Part shown: piece after piece, positions 46,433-56,766 of the stretch
Layout: each line of letters starts with the position of its first letter
Numbering within the stretch: position 1 is the stretch's first letter
Origin: Flavimobilis soli
GTDB lineage: Bacteria > Actinomycetota > Actinomycetes > Actinomycetales > Cellulomonadaceae
Assembly (NCBI RefSeq): GCF_002564025.1
Contig: NZ_PDJH01000001.1
Coordinates: forward strand, 868,001 to 932,000
Reading direction: 5' to 3'
DNA: 64,000 bases
Position numbers and translations under genes: made by a program
The notes under the pieces: generated by a model
The model's input: only the letters and a program-made list of their open reading frames with translations
What the model was told of the DNA's origin: nothing
The model's database searches: none

Positions 46433-48055
46433 TCAGAGCTGGTCGAGGGCGTCGAGCAGGAGCCGCACGCCGAAGCCGGTCGCTCCGGCGGGCACCTCGT
46501 GCTTGTCCTTGTCGGCGATCGACGGGCCGGCGATGTCGAGGTGCGCCCACGGCTGCTCACCTGCGAAGTGCTGCAGGAAGAGAGCCGCGACGATCGACCC
46601 GCCGCCGACGGACTCGGCCGGTACGTTCCGCAGGTCGGCGACCGCCGACGACGTCACGGCCGACTCGTAGTCCTCGACGAGCGGCATGCGCCAGACCCGC
46701 TCACCCGTGCGTCCGGCCGCCGACTCGAGCGTCGTCGCGAGGGCATCGTCCGACGCGTAGAGCGCCGCGTGGTGCGGGCCGAGGCCGAGGATCGCGGCGC
46801 CTGTGAGGGTCGCGACGTCGACGACGACGTCGGGCGAGAGCTGCTTGCCCGCGTAGGCGAGCGCGTCGGCGAGGACGAGGCGGCCCTCGGCGTCCGTGTT
46901 GCCGACCTCGACGGTCGTGCCGTCGTAGAGCCGCAGGACGTCGGCCGGGCGGTACGAGGCGCCGTCGACGTGGTTCTCGGCGAGCGGCAGGACCGCGGTC
47001 ACGCGGTGGGGGCTTCGGCTGCGCGCCGCGCCGATCACGGTCGCGAGCACGACGGCGGCGCCCGCCATGTCGGTCTTCATCGTGACCATGGAGGTACGCG
47101 GCTTCACGTCGATGCCGCCGGTGTCGTACGTGATGCCCTTGCCCACGAGCACGACGTGGCGGGCGTCCGCGACGACGTTCCCCGCGTCGTCGACGGGCGT
47201 GTAGCCCACGGTGACGAGACGCGGCTCGCTCCCAGAGCCCGACCCGACGGCGAGGATGCCGCCGAAGCCGTCGCGGCGCAGCGCGGCTGCGTCGCGGACC
47301 TCGACCTCGAGCCCTTCCTCCGCACCGAGACGCGCGGCGACGTCCGCGACCCAGGCCGGGTTCGCGATGTTCGCCGGCGCGTTCGTGAGGTCCCGCGCGA
47401 GCCACGTACCGCGGGCGGCCAGCACGGCGGCCTCGACCGCAGCCTCGTCGTGGCTGCCGAGCAGCACGAGCTGTTCGGCAGGCGCGGGAGCGGGCTCGCC
47501 GGTCCCCTGGGTGGGCGAGCGGTACGCGCCGAGGAGGTACCCCTCGACGAACGCGCGCTGGTGCGCGGGCGTGTCGGTGCCGGTCGCGGTGGTCAGGACG
47601 CGGCCGCGGCCGCGCGTGCGCCGCGCGAGCGCGGCACCTGCCTTGCGCATGTCACCGACCGTGCCCCGACCGAGACCGAGCAGGACGACGCGCTCGGGCA
47701 GACCTGCCCACGGGAGCGACGTCCCCGCGCGGTGCGGGCGCGGGAGGTCGATGACGTGCGCCTCGCCGGCCTTGCCGTCGAAGTCGGCACGTTCCGCGAG
47801 CTCGGCCAGGTCGATCCCGTACCTGACCGCGGCGTCGATCGTGCCGTGACGCGGCTCGAGGCCGTCCTCCTCCTCGGGCCCGGGGGCCACGGGGAGGACG
47901 ACGACCTCGACCTCGTCAGCGTTCAGGAAGGTGCAGTCGGCGAGACGACCCGGGGCCACGACGACCTCCGGGAGCGCACGCTCGGTGCGCCACACGCTCG
48001 CCGCGTCCTCGTGCGACGACCTGCGGGAGGCCGTCACGGAGCTGGTGCGTGCCAA
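46433..48055 (-). CDS. pepA: Leucyl aminopeptidase (M17)
   Basis: 540 aa if started at TTG 48055; a GTG at codon 7 and another at codon 21 are alternatives, since no strong ribosome binding site marks the start. C-terminal catalytic domain with the di-metal motifs VGKGITYDTGGIDVKPRTSM and the family signature NTDAEGRLVLADALAYAGK, plus AAILGLGPHHAAL. Removes N-terminal residues from peptides in the cytoplasm. It begins 5 bp after the DUF3117 stop, so the two are probably one transcript. Confidence 0.93.
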   Translation of the reverse strand: MARTSSVTASRRSSHEDAASVWRTERALPEVVVAPGRLADCTFLNADEVEVVVLPVAPGPEEEDGLEPRHGTIDAAVRYGIDLAELAERADFDGKAGEAHVIDLPRPHRAGTSLPWAGLPERVVLLGLGRGTVGDMRKAGAALARRTRGRGRVLTTATGTDTPAHQRAFVEGYLLGAYRSPTQGTGEPAPAPAEQLVLLGSHDEAAVEAAVLAARGTWLARDLTNAPANIANPAWVADVAARLGAEEGLEVEVRDAAALRRDGFGGILAVGSGSGSEPRLVTVGYTPVDDAGNVVADARHVVLVGKGITYDTGGIDVKPRTSMVTMKTDMAGAAVVLATVIGAARSRSPHRVTAVLPLAENHVDGASYRPADVLRLYDGTTVEVGNTDAEGRLVLADALAYAGKQLSPDVVVDVATLTGAAILGLGPHHAALYASDDALATTLESAAGRTGERVWRMPLVEDYESAVTSSAVADLRNVPAESVGGGSIVAALFLQHFAGEQPWAHLDIAGPSIADKDKHEVPAGATGFGVRLLLDALDQL

Positions 48056-48060
48056 CTGAG

Positions 48061-48228
48061 TCAGCCCACGACGCCGTTCAGTGCAGCGCCCAGGTCGGAC
48101 GCCTCCTGCGCGGTCAGCTCGACCACGAGCCGGCCACCACCCTCGAGCGGGACGCGCATGATGATGCCGCGTCCTTCCTTCGTCACCTCGAGCGGTCCGT
48201 CCCCGGTCCTCGGCTTCATCGCAGCCAT
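48061..48228 (-). CDS. DUF3117 family small protein
   Basis: 55 aa. Begins MAAMKPRTGDGPLEVTKEGR and continues with a Gly-rich strand segment (MRVPLEGGGRLVVEL), an almost invariant actinobacterial small protein (Rv1211 type) of unknown function. ATG 48228 gives the conserved N-terminus; ATG 48237 three codons upstream is closer to the GAGGAGAGG ribosome binding site and may be the true start. The upstream 194 bp hold a possible TAGAAT -10 on the minus strand near 48350. Confidence 0.88.
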   Translation of the reverse strand: MAAMKPRTGDGPLEVTKEGRGIIMRVPLEGGGRLVVELTAQEASDLGAALNGVVG

Positions 48229-48431
48229 CGGTGGCATCCTCTCCTCAGTCGTTCCGTCGCGTCGATCGTCGACCGCCCGGCAGCCGTTCGCGCGCTGCCC
48301 GGCAGCGAGGCGCGATCGGCCCCGTACGCAACGGGTGTCGTCGGACATTCTAGGTCATCGCAGGCCTGGGAGGCGCAGGCGTCCCACCTAGGAGGACCGC
48401 TCCGTACCAGCGGCGACGCTCCCGCGGACGG

Positions 48432-49403
48432 TCAGAGACCGCGGACGGGCGCGCGGGGCGGAACCTCGCCGCGCACCGCAGCGACCATGTCGAGCACGCG
48501 GCGCGTCGCCCGTACGTCGTGCGTGCGGAAGACGCGCGCGCCCTGCCAGGCCGCGAGCGCGGTCGCCGCGAGGGTGCCCTCTAGCCGCTCGTCGACCGGG
48601 AGGTCGAGCGTCTCCCCGACGAAGTCCTTGCGCGAGAGCGCCATGAGCACCGGGTGCCCGAGCGCGACGAGGGCGGCGGTGCGGCGCACGAGCTGGAGCG
48701 AGTCGACCGTGCGCTTGCCGAAGTCGTGCGTCGGGTCGACGAGGACGGAGGCCGCCGGGACCCCGCAGGCGATCGCTCGGCGGGCGCCCGCGCTCAGCGT
48801 CGCGACGACGTCGGCCACGACCGCGTCGAGCGGGTCCGCGTCCGCGGACGCGTCGCGCGGCAGGTCGAAGCGCACGTCGACCGGGTCGGTGCGGGGCGCG
48901 GCGCCGCCCGTGTGGGAGACGACGACGCCGAGGCGCCGCTCCCCCGCGACCTCGACCAGGTGCGGGTCCGCGCCGGCCCACGTGTCGTTGATGAGGTCCG
49001 CGCCGGCGTCGGCGACCTCCCGCGCCACCTCGGCGCGCCACGTGTCGACCGACACGATCAGGTCCGGGTGCTCGGCGCGCACGCGCGCGACGAACGGCGC
49101 GACACGCTCGATCTCCTCGGCGACCCCGACCTCAGGTCCGACGCCCGCCCGCACGCCTCCGACGTCGACGATGTCGGCACCGTCAGCGACAGCGCGCGCG
49201 ACCGCGTCCATCGCGGCCTCGTCGTCGGCGTAGCGCGCCGGCGCGTAGAACGAGTCGGTCGTGCGGTTGACGATCGCCATGACTGCCCCGCCGGCGGCAC
49301 CGACCGCCCGACCGCGCAGGACGAGGTCAGGTGCGCGCGGTGGCACGGGGGCGAACGACGACGTGAGCGCCTCCCAGGTCGTCGCCGCGGCGGGCTCGCT
49401 CAC
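48432..49403 (-). CDS. folP2: Dihydropteroate synthase family protein, FolP2-like
   Basis: 323 aa from GTG 49403 (GTGA overlap with the LOG stop). TIM-barrel DHPS fold: MAIVNRTTDSFYAPARY replaces the usual NVTPDSFSDGG loop, with VDVGGVRAGVG, SVDTWRAEVAREV, INDTWAG, DPTHDFGKR and MALSRKDFVGE following. The NRTTDSFY form and the LOG neighbour match mycobacterial FolP2 (Rv1207); the M. leprae FolP2 is reported to lack DHPS activity, so a role in folate synthesis is uncertain. Confidence 0.85.
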   Translation of the reverse strand: MSEPAAATTWEALTSSFAPVPPRAPDLVLRGRAVGAAGGAVMAIVNRTTDSFYAPARYADDEAAMDAVARAVADGADIVDVGGVRAGVGPEVGVAEEIERVAPFVARVRAEHPDLIVSVDTWRAEVAREVADAGADLINDTWAGADPHLVEVAGERRLGVVVSHTGGAAPRTDPVDVRFDLPRDASADADPLDAVVADVVATLSAGARRAIACGVPAASVLVDPTHDFGKRTVDSLQLVRRTAALVALGHPVLMALSRKDFVGETLDLPVDERLEGTLAATALAAWQGARVFRTHDVRATRRVLDMVAAVRGEVPPRAPVRGL

Positions 49404-50242
49404 GCGGAGGTGGTGCGGTCGGCCTCGGAGGCGGCCTGCGCGGCCGCGACGTCGGCGGCGTACGCCTCGGCAGCCTGGCGTTCCTCGTCGCGCAGCTGCA
49501 CGTCCCGGTCGACGACGGCCCGCACGGCCTCCTCGGCCGTGTCGACGACCTTGAGCAGGTCGATGTCCGCCTCGCGGATCATGCCGCGCTCGAGCACGGG
49601 GCCGCGCAGCCACTCGATCATCGGCCCCCAGTACGCCGAGTCGACCAGGACGATCGAGAACCCGGTGACCTTGTGTGTCTGGACGAGCGTGAGCGCCTCG
49701 AACAGCTCGTCGAGCGTGCCGAAGCCGCCCGGGAGCACGACGAAGCCCGACGCGTACTTGACGAACATCGTCTTGCGGGCGAAGAAGTACCGGAAGTTCA
49801 CGCCGAGGTCGACGAACGGGTTCATGCCCTGCTCGAACGGCAGCTCGATGCCGAGGCCGACGGAGACACCGCCCGCCTCCTTGGCGCCCTTGTTGCCCGC
49901 CTCCATGATGCCCGGGCCGCCGCCAGTGATGACGGCGTAGCCCGCCTCGACGAGCCCGCGCGCGACCTCGACGGCGATCTCGTAGTCGGGGTGGCCGGGC
50001 TTGGTGCGCGCCGAGCCGAAGATGCTCATCGCAGGGCCGAGCTCGGCGAGCGCGCCGAAACCTTCGACGAACTCGCTCTGGATGCGCATGACGCGCCACG
50101 GGTCGCCGTGGACCCAGTCCGCGCCGCCGCCCTTCGCGAGCAGCCGCTGGTCGGTGGTCTGGGCGGGGATCTGGTCGCCGCGCAGCAGGACGGGACCCTT
50201 GCGGTAACCCTTGCCCGGTTCGAAAACTCCGTCGTCGCTCAT
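49400..50242 (-). CDS. LOG-family protein (cytokinin riboside 5'-monophosphate phosphoribohydrolase-like)
   Basis: 280 aa. Rossmann-like fold with [20 protein letters not shown] near residue 105 and the family motif [19 protein letters not shown] near residue 175. Family members cleave AMP-type nucleotides into base and ribose-5-phosphate; often misannotated as lysine decarboxylase. N-terminal [20 protein letters not shown] is typical of the actinobacterial group near folP2 and dapE (Rv1205). C-terminal tail is helical and acidic. TAGGCT 7 nt before the ATG suggests a leaderless mRNA. Confidence 0.88.
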   Translation of the reverse strand: MSDDGVFEPGKGYRKGPVLLRGDQIPAQTTDQRLLAKGGGADWVHGDPWRVMRIQSEFVEGFGALAELGPAMSIFGSARTKPGHPDYEIAVEVARGLVEAGYAVITGGGPGIMEAGNKGAKEAGGVSVGLGIELPFEQGMNPFVDLGVNFRYFFARKTMFVKYASGFVVLPGGFGTLDELFEALTLVQTHKVTGFSIVLVDSAYWGPMIEWLRGPVLERGMIREADIDLLKVVDTAEEAVRAVVDRDVQLRDEERQAAEAYAADVAAAQAASEADRTTSA

Positions 50243-50249
50243 GGGTTTC

Positions 50250-50255
50250 AGCCTA
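50250..50255 (-). promoter_or_regulatory. -10 element TAGGCT of the LOG gene, leaderless layout
   Basis: On the minus strand TAGGCT ends 7 nt before the ATG at 50242. It overlaps the last codons of dapE, so LOG-folP2 can be transcribed separately from dapE. Confidence 0.4.
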
Positions 50256-51437
50256 GGACGCGGAGGTGTCCTTCGTGAGCCAGGACAGCAGCGCGTCGTA
50301 GCACGTCCGGATCTGGGAGACGGGGCAACGCTCGTCGTCCTTGTGGGCGAGCAGCGGGTCGCCGGGGCCGAAGTTGACGGCGGGCACGCCGAGCTCGGCG
50401 AAGCGCGCGACGTCGGTCCAGCCGAGCTTCGCGGTCGGCGCGCCGCCCGCGCGCCCGAGGACGGCCTCGACGAACTCGGCCGCGAGCGAGTGCGTCAGCC
50501 CCGGGCGCGCTCCCCCGGCGGCGTCGGTCACGGTGACCTCGTACCCGTCGAAGACCTCGCGGACGTGGGCCTCGGCCTGCGCGAGCGTGAGGTCCGGCGC
50601 GAAGCGGTAGTTGACGGTCACGACGCACTCGTCGGGGATGACGTTGCCGGCGATGCCGCCGCGGATGCCGACGGCGTTGAGCCCCTCGCGGTAGACGAGG
50701 CCGTCGACGTCGACCGAGCGCGGCTCGTACGCGGCGAGCCGGGCGAGGACGGGCGTCGTGTCGTGGATCGCGTTGCGGCCCATCCACGAGCGCGCGGAGT
50801 GGGCGGTGACGCCTGGGACGCGCACCTCGACGCGCAGCGTCCCGTTGCACCCTCCCTCGATCCCTGCGGCCGTCGGCTCGCCGAGGATCGCGAAGTCGCC
50901 GGCGAGCCAGCCGGGGTGCCCGCGCACGAGCCGCCCGAGGCCGTTGAGGTGGGCTGCGACCTCTTCGTTGTCGTAGAAGACCCACGTGACGTCGGCGGTC
51001 GCCGTCAGGTCGCCGCCGACGCGTGCGGCGAGCGCGAGGGCGACGGCGACGCCGCCCTTCATGTCGACCGTCCCGCGGCCCCACAGGACCTCGTCGTCGC
51101 CCTCGACGGTGCGCCACGTCGGCACGTTCGGGGTCCCGGGCTGGTCGGGGCGGTCGGCGATCGGCACGGTGTCGAGGTGGCCTGCGACGACGACGCGGCG
51201 CGGCAGGCCGAGGTTCGTCCGTGCGACGACCGAGTCGCCGTCGCGCAGCACCTCGAGGTGCTCGTAGCCGCGCAGCGCGGCCTCGACCGCGTCGGCGAGA
51301 CGTGCCTCGTCACCGCTGACGGACGCGACGTCGCACACCGCCGCGGTGAGGTCGACGACGTCGGCGCGCAGGTCGAGCGGCGCGGGGACGGCGTACGGGT
51401 CGGGGGCGGAGCCTGGTGCCGTGGTGTCGTAGGTCAC
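50253..51437 (-). CDS. dapE: Succinyl-diaminopimelate desuccinylase
   Basis: 394 aa from GTG 51437. M20 metallopeptidase fold: [15 protein letters not shown] (metal His/Asp) near residue 95, [24 protein letters not shown] (catalytic Glu), and the terminal [12 protein letters not shown]. Removes succinate from N-succinyl-LL-diaminopimelate in lysine and peptidoglycan-precursor synthesis. Divergent from dapD; the shared gap of 81 bp holds a symmetric operator-like palindrome. TAGGGT 6 nt before the GTG suggests a leaderless transcript. Confidence 0.93.
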   Translation of the reverse strand: MTYDTTAPGSAPDPYAVPAPLDLRADVVDLTAAVCDVASVSGDEARLADAVEAALRGYEHLEVLRDGDSVVARTNLGLPRRVVVAGHLDTVPIADRPDQPGTPNVPTWRTVEGDDEVLWGRGTVDMKGGVAVALALAARVGGDLTATADVTWVFYDNEEVAAHLNGLGRLVRGHPGWLAGDFAILGEPTAAGIEGGCNGTLRVEVRVPGVTAHSARSWMGRNAIHDTTPVLARLAAYEPRSVDVDGLVYREGLNAVGIRGGIAGNVIPDECVVTVNYRFAPDLTLAQAEAHVREVFDGYEVTVTDAAGGARPGLTHSLAAEFVEAVLGRAGGAPTAKLGWTDVARFAELGVPAVNFGPGDPLLAHKDDERCPVSQIRTCYDALLSWLTKDTSAS

Positions 51438-51443
51438 GTACCG

Positions 51444-51449
51444 ACCCTA
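51444..51449 (-). promoter_or_regulatory. -10 element TAGGGT of dapE, leaderless layout
   Basis: On the minus strand TAGGGT ends 6 nt before the dapE GTG. It is 21 bp from the near edge of the palindrome at 51471-51484. Confidence 0.5.
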
Positions 51450-51470
51450 GACGAGGGGTGCGTTCGTCGT

Positions 51471-51484
51471 GCGAGACGTCTCGC
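51471..51484. promoter_or_regulatory. Perfect palindrome GCGAGACGTCTCGC between dapE and dapD
   Basis: A 14-bp perfect palindrome centred at 51477.5, exactly midway between the dapE -10 (ending 51449) and the dapD -10 (starting 51506). It would cover or touch both -35 regions, so one bound dimer could control both genes. No known regulator is matched. Confidence 0.55.
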
Positions 51485-51505
51485 CCACGGGTGCGGCCCG
51501 CGTTC

Positions 51506-51511
51506 TAGGCT
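51506..51511 (+). promoter_or_regulatory. -10 element TAGGCT of dapD, leaderless layout
   Basis: TAGGCT ends 7 nt before the dapD ATG at 51519; no ribosome binding site. Confidence 0.5.
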
Positions 51512-51518
51512 CTTCTTC

Positions 51519-52469
51519 ATGACTTCGCGCGCAGCCTGGGGCCTCGGACTTGCCTCGATCCACTCAGACGGAACGGTCCTCGACACGTGGTACCCGCAGC
51601 CCCGGCTCGGGTCTGCACCCGCCGAGGAGGACGCGCTCGCAGCAGAGCTGCGCGCGCTCGAGACGACGGACGACGCCCGCGGCGTGCGTCGCGTGCTCGT
51701 GAAGACCGAGATCGACCTCGACGCGGCCCCCGTGGACGCGAGCGACGTCTACCTGCGTCTGCACCTGCTGTCGCACCGCCTCGTCCAGCCGCACGGCCTC
51801 GACCTGACGGGCATCTTCGGCCACCTCGCGAACGTCGTGTGGACGAGCTTCGGCCCGTGCTCGACGGTCGACTTCGAGACGACGCGCCTGCGCCTGTCCG
51901 CGCGCGGCCCGGTCGTCGTCTACGGCGTCGACAAGTTTCCCCGCATGGTCGACTACGTCCTGCCGTCGGGCGTCCGCATCGCCGACGCCGACCGCGTCCG
52001 CCTGGGTGCGCACCTCGCCGAGGGCACGACCGTCATGCACGAGGGCTTCGTCAACTTCAACGCGGGCACGCTGGGCCACTCGATGGTCGAGGGACGCATC
52101 TCGGCGGGCGTGACGGTCGGCGACGGCTCCGACATCGGTGGCGGCGCATCGATCATGGGCACCCTGTCGGGTGGCGGCAAGGAGGTCGTGACGATCGGCG
52201 AGCGATCGCTCCTCGGCGCGAACGCCGGCATCGGCATCCCGCTCGGCGACGACTGCGTCGTCGAGGCCGGCCTCTACGTCACGGCAGGCACGAAGGTCAC
52301 GCTCGTCGGCCGCACGGACGACGACGGCGCTCCCGTCACGGTCAAGGCGCGCGAGCTCGCGGGCCGCGACAACCTGCTGCTGCGCCGCAACTCGGTCACG
52401 GGTGCCGTCGAGGCGGTCGACCGCGTGGGCACGGGCATCGTCCTCAACGCGGCGCTGCACGCGAACTGA
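51519..52469 (+). CDS. dapD: Tetrahydrodipicolinate N-succinyltransferase
   Basis: 316 aa. Adds succinate to tetrahydrodipicolinate, the step that commits the succinylase branch of diaminopimelate synthesis. N-terminal [20 protein letters not shown], then a left-handed beta-helix of hexapeptide repeats from about residue 160 ([60 protein letters not shown]). Matches the actinobacterial DapD type (Rv1201c) better than the E. coli type. Partner genes dapE and dapC are nearby. Confidence 0.93.
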   Translation: MTSRAAWGLGLASIHSDGTVLDTWYPQPRLGSAPAEEDALAAELRALETTDDARGVRRVLVKTEIDLDAAPVDASDVYLRLHLLSHRLVQPHGLDLTGIFGHLANVVWTSFGPCSTVDFETTRLRLSARGPVVVYGVDKFPRMVDYVLPSGVRIADADRVRLGAHLAEGTTVMHEGFVNFNAGTLGHSMVEGRISAGVTVGDGSDIGGGASIMGTLSGGGKEVVTIGERSLLGANAGIGIPLGDDCVVEAGLYVTAGTKVTLVGRTDDDGAPVTVKARELAGRDNLLLRRNSVTGAVEAVDRVGTGIVLNAALHAN

Positions 52470-52470
52470 C

Positions 52471-53451
52471 GTGACGGGACGCGCAGGGGGCGCGACGTCG
52501 GTCCGTCCGCGACCGGCGTCGCCCCGCCCTGCTGCGCGCGGGACCGTGCGCCGCAGGTCGGTGCGCGCGCGCATCGTTCGCGCGCTCGTCGTGCTCGGCC
52601 TCGTCGCCGCGCTCTTCGTCGGTGCGATCGGCGCGGTCGTCATGGTGCTCGAGAAGATGCGGCCCGTCCCCGAGGCAGCGCACCGCTGCTACGCGGAGCT
52701 CGACGGCACGCAGTGGTCCCTCAACCCGGAGCAGGCGCAGAACGCCGCGCTCTTCGCCGCGATGGCCGCCGAGCGCGGGCTGCCGGCACGCGCGGTGACG
52801 GTCGCGATCGCGACCGCGCTGCAGGAGTCGAAGATGATCAACATCGACTACGGCGACCGGGACTCGGTCGGCCTGTTCCAGCAGCGACCGTCGCAGGGGT
52901 GGGGCTCGGTCGAGCAGATCATGGATCCCGTCTACTCGACGGGGAAGTTCTACGACGGCCTGGTCAAGGTCGACGGCTACACGAAGCTCGAGGTCACGGT
53001 CGCCGCGCAGGCGGTGCAGCGCTCGGGCTTCCCCGACGCGTACGCGCAGCACGAGACCCGCGCGCGGGCGTGGGCGTCGGCGCTCACGGGCAACAGTCCC
53101 GAGGCGCTCACGTGCGAGCTGCGCGACCCGCTCCCCGGCGGGGACGTCGCGCGCCTCGCGGCGCGGGTCGCGCGCGACCTGCCGTCGGCCGACGTCTCCA
53201 CGGACGCAGGTCGCCGCACGGTCTCGATCACCCCGGGCGGTCTCGGCGGGGAGGACCCGTCCGCCGCTGCGCGCACACGTGCTGCGCTCGCGCACTGGGC
53301 GGTCGCGGTGGCCGACGAGCAGCAGGTCGTGTCTGTGAGCATCGACGGGCGCACGTGGCAGCGGGACTCGGGAGCCTGGACAGACACGGACGCCGTCGAG
53401 TCCGCTCTGCGCGGTCCCGACGGCGTCGTGGTGGTCACCGTCGCGCGGTGA
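52471..53451 (+). CDS. Membrane-anchored protein with lysozyme-like domain
   Basis: 326 aa from GTG 52471, one base after the dapD stop. Basic N-terminus, one membrane helix (ALVVLGLVAALFVGAIGAVV) near residues 40-65, then an extracytoplasmic domain. Residues about 105-170 contain IATALQESKMINIDYGDRDS and VGLFQQRPSQGWGS, resembling the catalytic-Glu region of lysozyme/transglycosylase folds; similar actinobacterial proteins are often labelled heavy metal transporters without support. The C-terminal third is variable. A role in peptidoglycan turnover would fit its link to dapD, but is inference. Confidence 0.78.
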   Translation: MTGRAGGATSVRPRPASPRPAARGTVRRRSVRARIVRALVVLGLVAALFVGAIGAVVMVLEKMRPVPEAAHRCYAELDGTQWSLNPEQAQNAALFAAMAAERGLPARAVTVAIATALQESKMINIDYGDRDSVGLFQQRPSQGWGSVEQIMDPVYSTGKFYDGLVKVDGYTKLEVTVAAQAVQRSGFPDAYAQHETRARAWASALTGNSPEALTCELRDPLPGGDVARLAARVARDLPSADVSTDAGRRTVSITPGGLGGEDPSAAARTRAALAHWAVAVADEQQVVSVSIDGRTWQRDSGAWTDTDAVESALRGPDGVVVVTVAR

Positions 53452-53469
53452 CCCGGGCCTGGCCCTTGG

Positions 53470-54768
<1,299 letters not shown>

Positions 54769-54952
54769 GGCTTCCTTCCTCGGTGCTGCGTCGGCTCTCG
54801 CCTGCGAGCATCCCTGCTGTGCGCTGTGGCCCGGGCTGCTGCTCCCGGTGCAGCACCGGGCGCGGCGGGCTACGTCGGCCGTCCTCTCCCGAGGCTAGCC
54901 GCGCCTCACCCCGGACCGCCATCTGCGAAGGGTCACGGGGACCTATGATTTC

Positions 54953-54968
54953 CGTGATACCCGTCACA
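54953..54968. promoter_or_regulatory. CRP/GlxR-like site upstream of gltA
   Basis: On the minus strand TGTGA-CGGGTA-TCACG, one mismatch to TGTGA-N6-TCACA. Its centre is about 75 bp upstream of the start inferred from the TAGCCT box. GlxR control of gltA is known in Corynebacterium; here it is analogy. Confidence 0.55.
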
Positions 54969-55008
54969 AAAGAGGACCGAAGGCCCACGGACGGGCCGTC
55001 ACGGCATG

Positions 55009-56142
55009 CTATGCGCTCTCGGTCGCCCCGAGGCGCGCGGCCGCCGCGGCGATCCGCTCGTCGCTCGCCGTGAGGCCGATCCGCACGTGACGGGCCCCGT
55101 CCTCCCCGTAGAACGCCCCGGGGGCGACGAGCACGCCACGCTCGGCGAACCAGTCGACCATGTCCCAGCACCCCAGGGACGAGTCGGCGCGACGCGTCCA
55201 GAGGTAGAGCCCCGCCTCAGAACGGTCAATGACAAACCCGGCTGAGGTCAAGGCAGGGACAAGAGTCTCCCTTCGCCGCAGGTAGAGCTCGCGCTGCGCG
55301 GCGACGTGCGCGTCGTCCGCGAGAGCGGCCGTCATCGCCGCCTGGACGGGCGCCGGGACGATGAGCCCGATCTGCTTGCGCAGGGCGAGCAGATCGCGGA
55401 CGAGAGCCGGGTCGCCCGCGACGAACGCGGCGCGGTACCCGGCCATGCTCGACTGCTTCGAGAGGGAGTACGTGACGAGAAGGCCGCTCTGGTCGCCGTC
55501 GCACACGCGCGGGTCCAGGAGGCTCGGGACGCCGCCGCGCACGAGGTCCTCGGCCCACGGCAGCTCGGCGTAGCACTCGTCGCTCACGACGACGGCGCCG
55601 GTACGGCGCGCGGCGGCCACGACCGCGCGGAGCTCCGCGACGGACGCGACGGCGCCGTGGGGGTTGCCGGGCGAGTTCACCCAGACGAGCTTGACGTCCG
55701 GGCGCCCGTCCCAGTCCGCGACGTCGTCCGTCGCGAGCGCGTCCGCGCCGGCGAGGCGCGCGCCCACCGCGTACGTCGGGTAGGCGACACGAGGCAGGAC
55801 GACCGTGTCCCCCGCCCCGAGACCGAGCATCGCGGGCAGCAGCCCGACGAGCTCCTTGGACCCGACGGTCGGCAGCACGCCGTCAGGGTCGACGGTCGCC
55901 GAGCGACGGCGAGCGAACCAGTCGGCGACTGCCTCCCGCAGGGCGGGCGTGCCGTACGTCTGCGGGTAGCCGTGCGCGTCGGACGCGTCCGCGAGCGCCT
56001 GCCGCACGACGTCGGGGGTCGCGTCGACGGGCGTGCCGATCGACAGGTCGACGACGCCGTCCGGGTGGGACCGCGCCCTCGCGCCGTACGGCGCGAGCAG
56101 GTCCCAGGGGAAGTCGATGCCGGCGAGGCTACCGAGCCCCAC
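55009..56142 (-). CDS. dapC: Succinyldiaminopimelate transaminase
   Basis: 377 aa from GTG 56142, three bases after the fdxA stop. Fold-type I PLP aminotransferase: VWVNSPGNPHGAVAS, SDECYAELPW, and the PLP lysine in VTYSLSKQSSMAGYR near residue 232. Makes N-succinyl-LL-diaminopimelate from the keto precursor, between DapD and DapE. The fdxA-dapC pair is conserved (Rv1177-Rv1178). Confidence 0.92.
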   Translation of the reverse strand: MGLGSLAGIDFPWDLLAPYGARARSHPDGVVDLSIGTPVDATPDVVRQALADASDAHGYPQTYGTPALREAVADWFARRRSATVDPDGVLPTVGSKELVGLLPAMLGLGAGDTVVLPRVAYPTYAVGARLAGADALATDDVADWDGRPDVKLVWVNSPGNPHGAVASVAELRAVVAAARRTGAVVVSDECYAELPWAEDLVRGGVPSLLDPRVCDGDQSGLLVTYSLSKQSSMAGYRAAFVAGDPALVRDLLALRKQIGLIVPAPVQAAMTAALADDAHVAAQRELYLRRRETLVPALTSAGFVIDRSEAGLYLWTRRADSSLGCWDMVDWFAERGVLVAPGAFYGEDGARHVRIGLTASDERIAAAAARLGATESA

Positions 56143-56145
56143 GCG

Positions 56146-56466
56146 TCACTCGCCCTGCGGCGGGAGCGCCGCGACGAGCGGGTGGTCCTTCTCGATGAGG
56201 CCGAGCTTCGCGGCGCCGCCCGGGGAGCCCAGGTCGTCGAAGAAGTGGACGTTCGCGTCGTAGTAGTCGGACCACTCCGAAGGGACGTCGTCCTCGTAGT
56301 AGATGGCCTCGACGGGGCAGACCGGCTCGCACGCACCGCAGTCGACGCACTCGTCGGGGTGGATGTACAGCGACCGGTTGCCCTCGTAGATGCAGTCGAC
56401 GGGGCACTCCTCGACACACGCCTTGTCCTTGACGTCCACGCAAGGCTGAGCGATCACATAGGTCAC
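56146..56466 (-). CDS. fdxA: Seven-iron ferredoxin
   Basis: 106 aa from GTG 56466 with GGAAGGA upstream. Cys arrangement of a [3Fe-4S][4Fe-4S] ferredoxin: [17 protein letters not shown] and [13 protein letters not shown]-terminal extension with [20 protein letters not shown] is typical of actinobacterial FdxA. It is a plausible electron donor to the ferredoxin-dependent sulfite reductase encoded divergently at 56870, though that is inference. A TAGAGT -10 candidate lies about 45 bp upstream on the minus strand. Confidence 0.95.
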   Translation of the reverse strand: MTYVIAQPCVDVKDKACVEECPVDCIYEGNRSLYIHPDECVDCGACEPVCPVEAIYYEDDVPSEWSDYYDANVHFFDDLGSPGGAAKLGLIEKDHPLVAALPPQGE

Positions 56467-56625
56467 TGTCGGTCCTTCCAGATGAGCGAGGGGTCTGGTG
56501 CCACTCTACGACGGTCACCTGCCCGCCCGTGCCGCGTCGCGTGCGCGTCTCACGGGCCGAATCCTGGTTCAGGGCCTACCTCGCACACGGGGCAGAGTCG
56601 ACCCTATCCCGCGATACGGACCATG

Positions 56626-56654
56626 TTGACGAGGGGTGAGACGGATCCTACGTT
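56626..56654 (+). promoter_or_regulatory. Promoter TTGACG-N17-TACGTT of the cysteine leader and sulfur operon
   Basis: TTGACG at 56626-56631, 17-bp spacer, TACGTT at 56649-56654. The -10 ends 7 nt before the leader ATG at 56662, so the leader peptide mRNA is probably leaderless. It is the clearest sigma-70-type promoter in the window. Confidence 0.7.
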
Positions 56655-56661
56655 CGGCCCC

Positions 56662-56751
56662 ATGGCCCGCCTCGACATGACGCTCCCCCGCCCCACGGCG
56701 ATCGAGCGTCCCGTCGCGCCCGGACGCCCGCGCACGTGTCGCTGTTGTTGA
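56662..56751 (+). CDS. Cysteine-rich leader peptide (attenuator uORF)
   Basis: 29 codons, ATG 56662 to TGA 56749-56751. The C-terminus is RPRTCRCC followed directly by the stop, with Cys at 26, 28 and 29. All three Cys codons are TGT, whereas Cys in neighbouring genes is almost always TGC. A perfect promoter sits at the leaderless distance and the sulfur operon follows 118 bp downstream. This matches the cysteine-responsive attenuation ORFs described in mycobacteria: with enough Cys-tRNA the ribosome finishes and the structured leader represses; with little, it stalls at the Cys codons and opens the downstream start. The peptide itself needs no function. Confidence 0.75.
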   Translation: MARLDMTLPRPTAIERPVAPGRPRTCRCC

Positions 56752-56766
56752 CCCGCGCCTGACGAG

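Noticed and set aside
46433..48391. Long plus-strand frame opposite pepA
   Set aside because: Antisense shadow of the complete M17 aminopeptidase; no recognisable domain.
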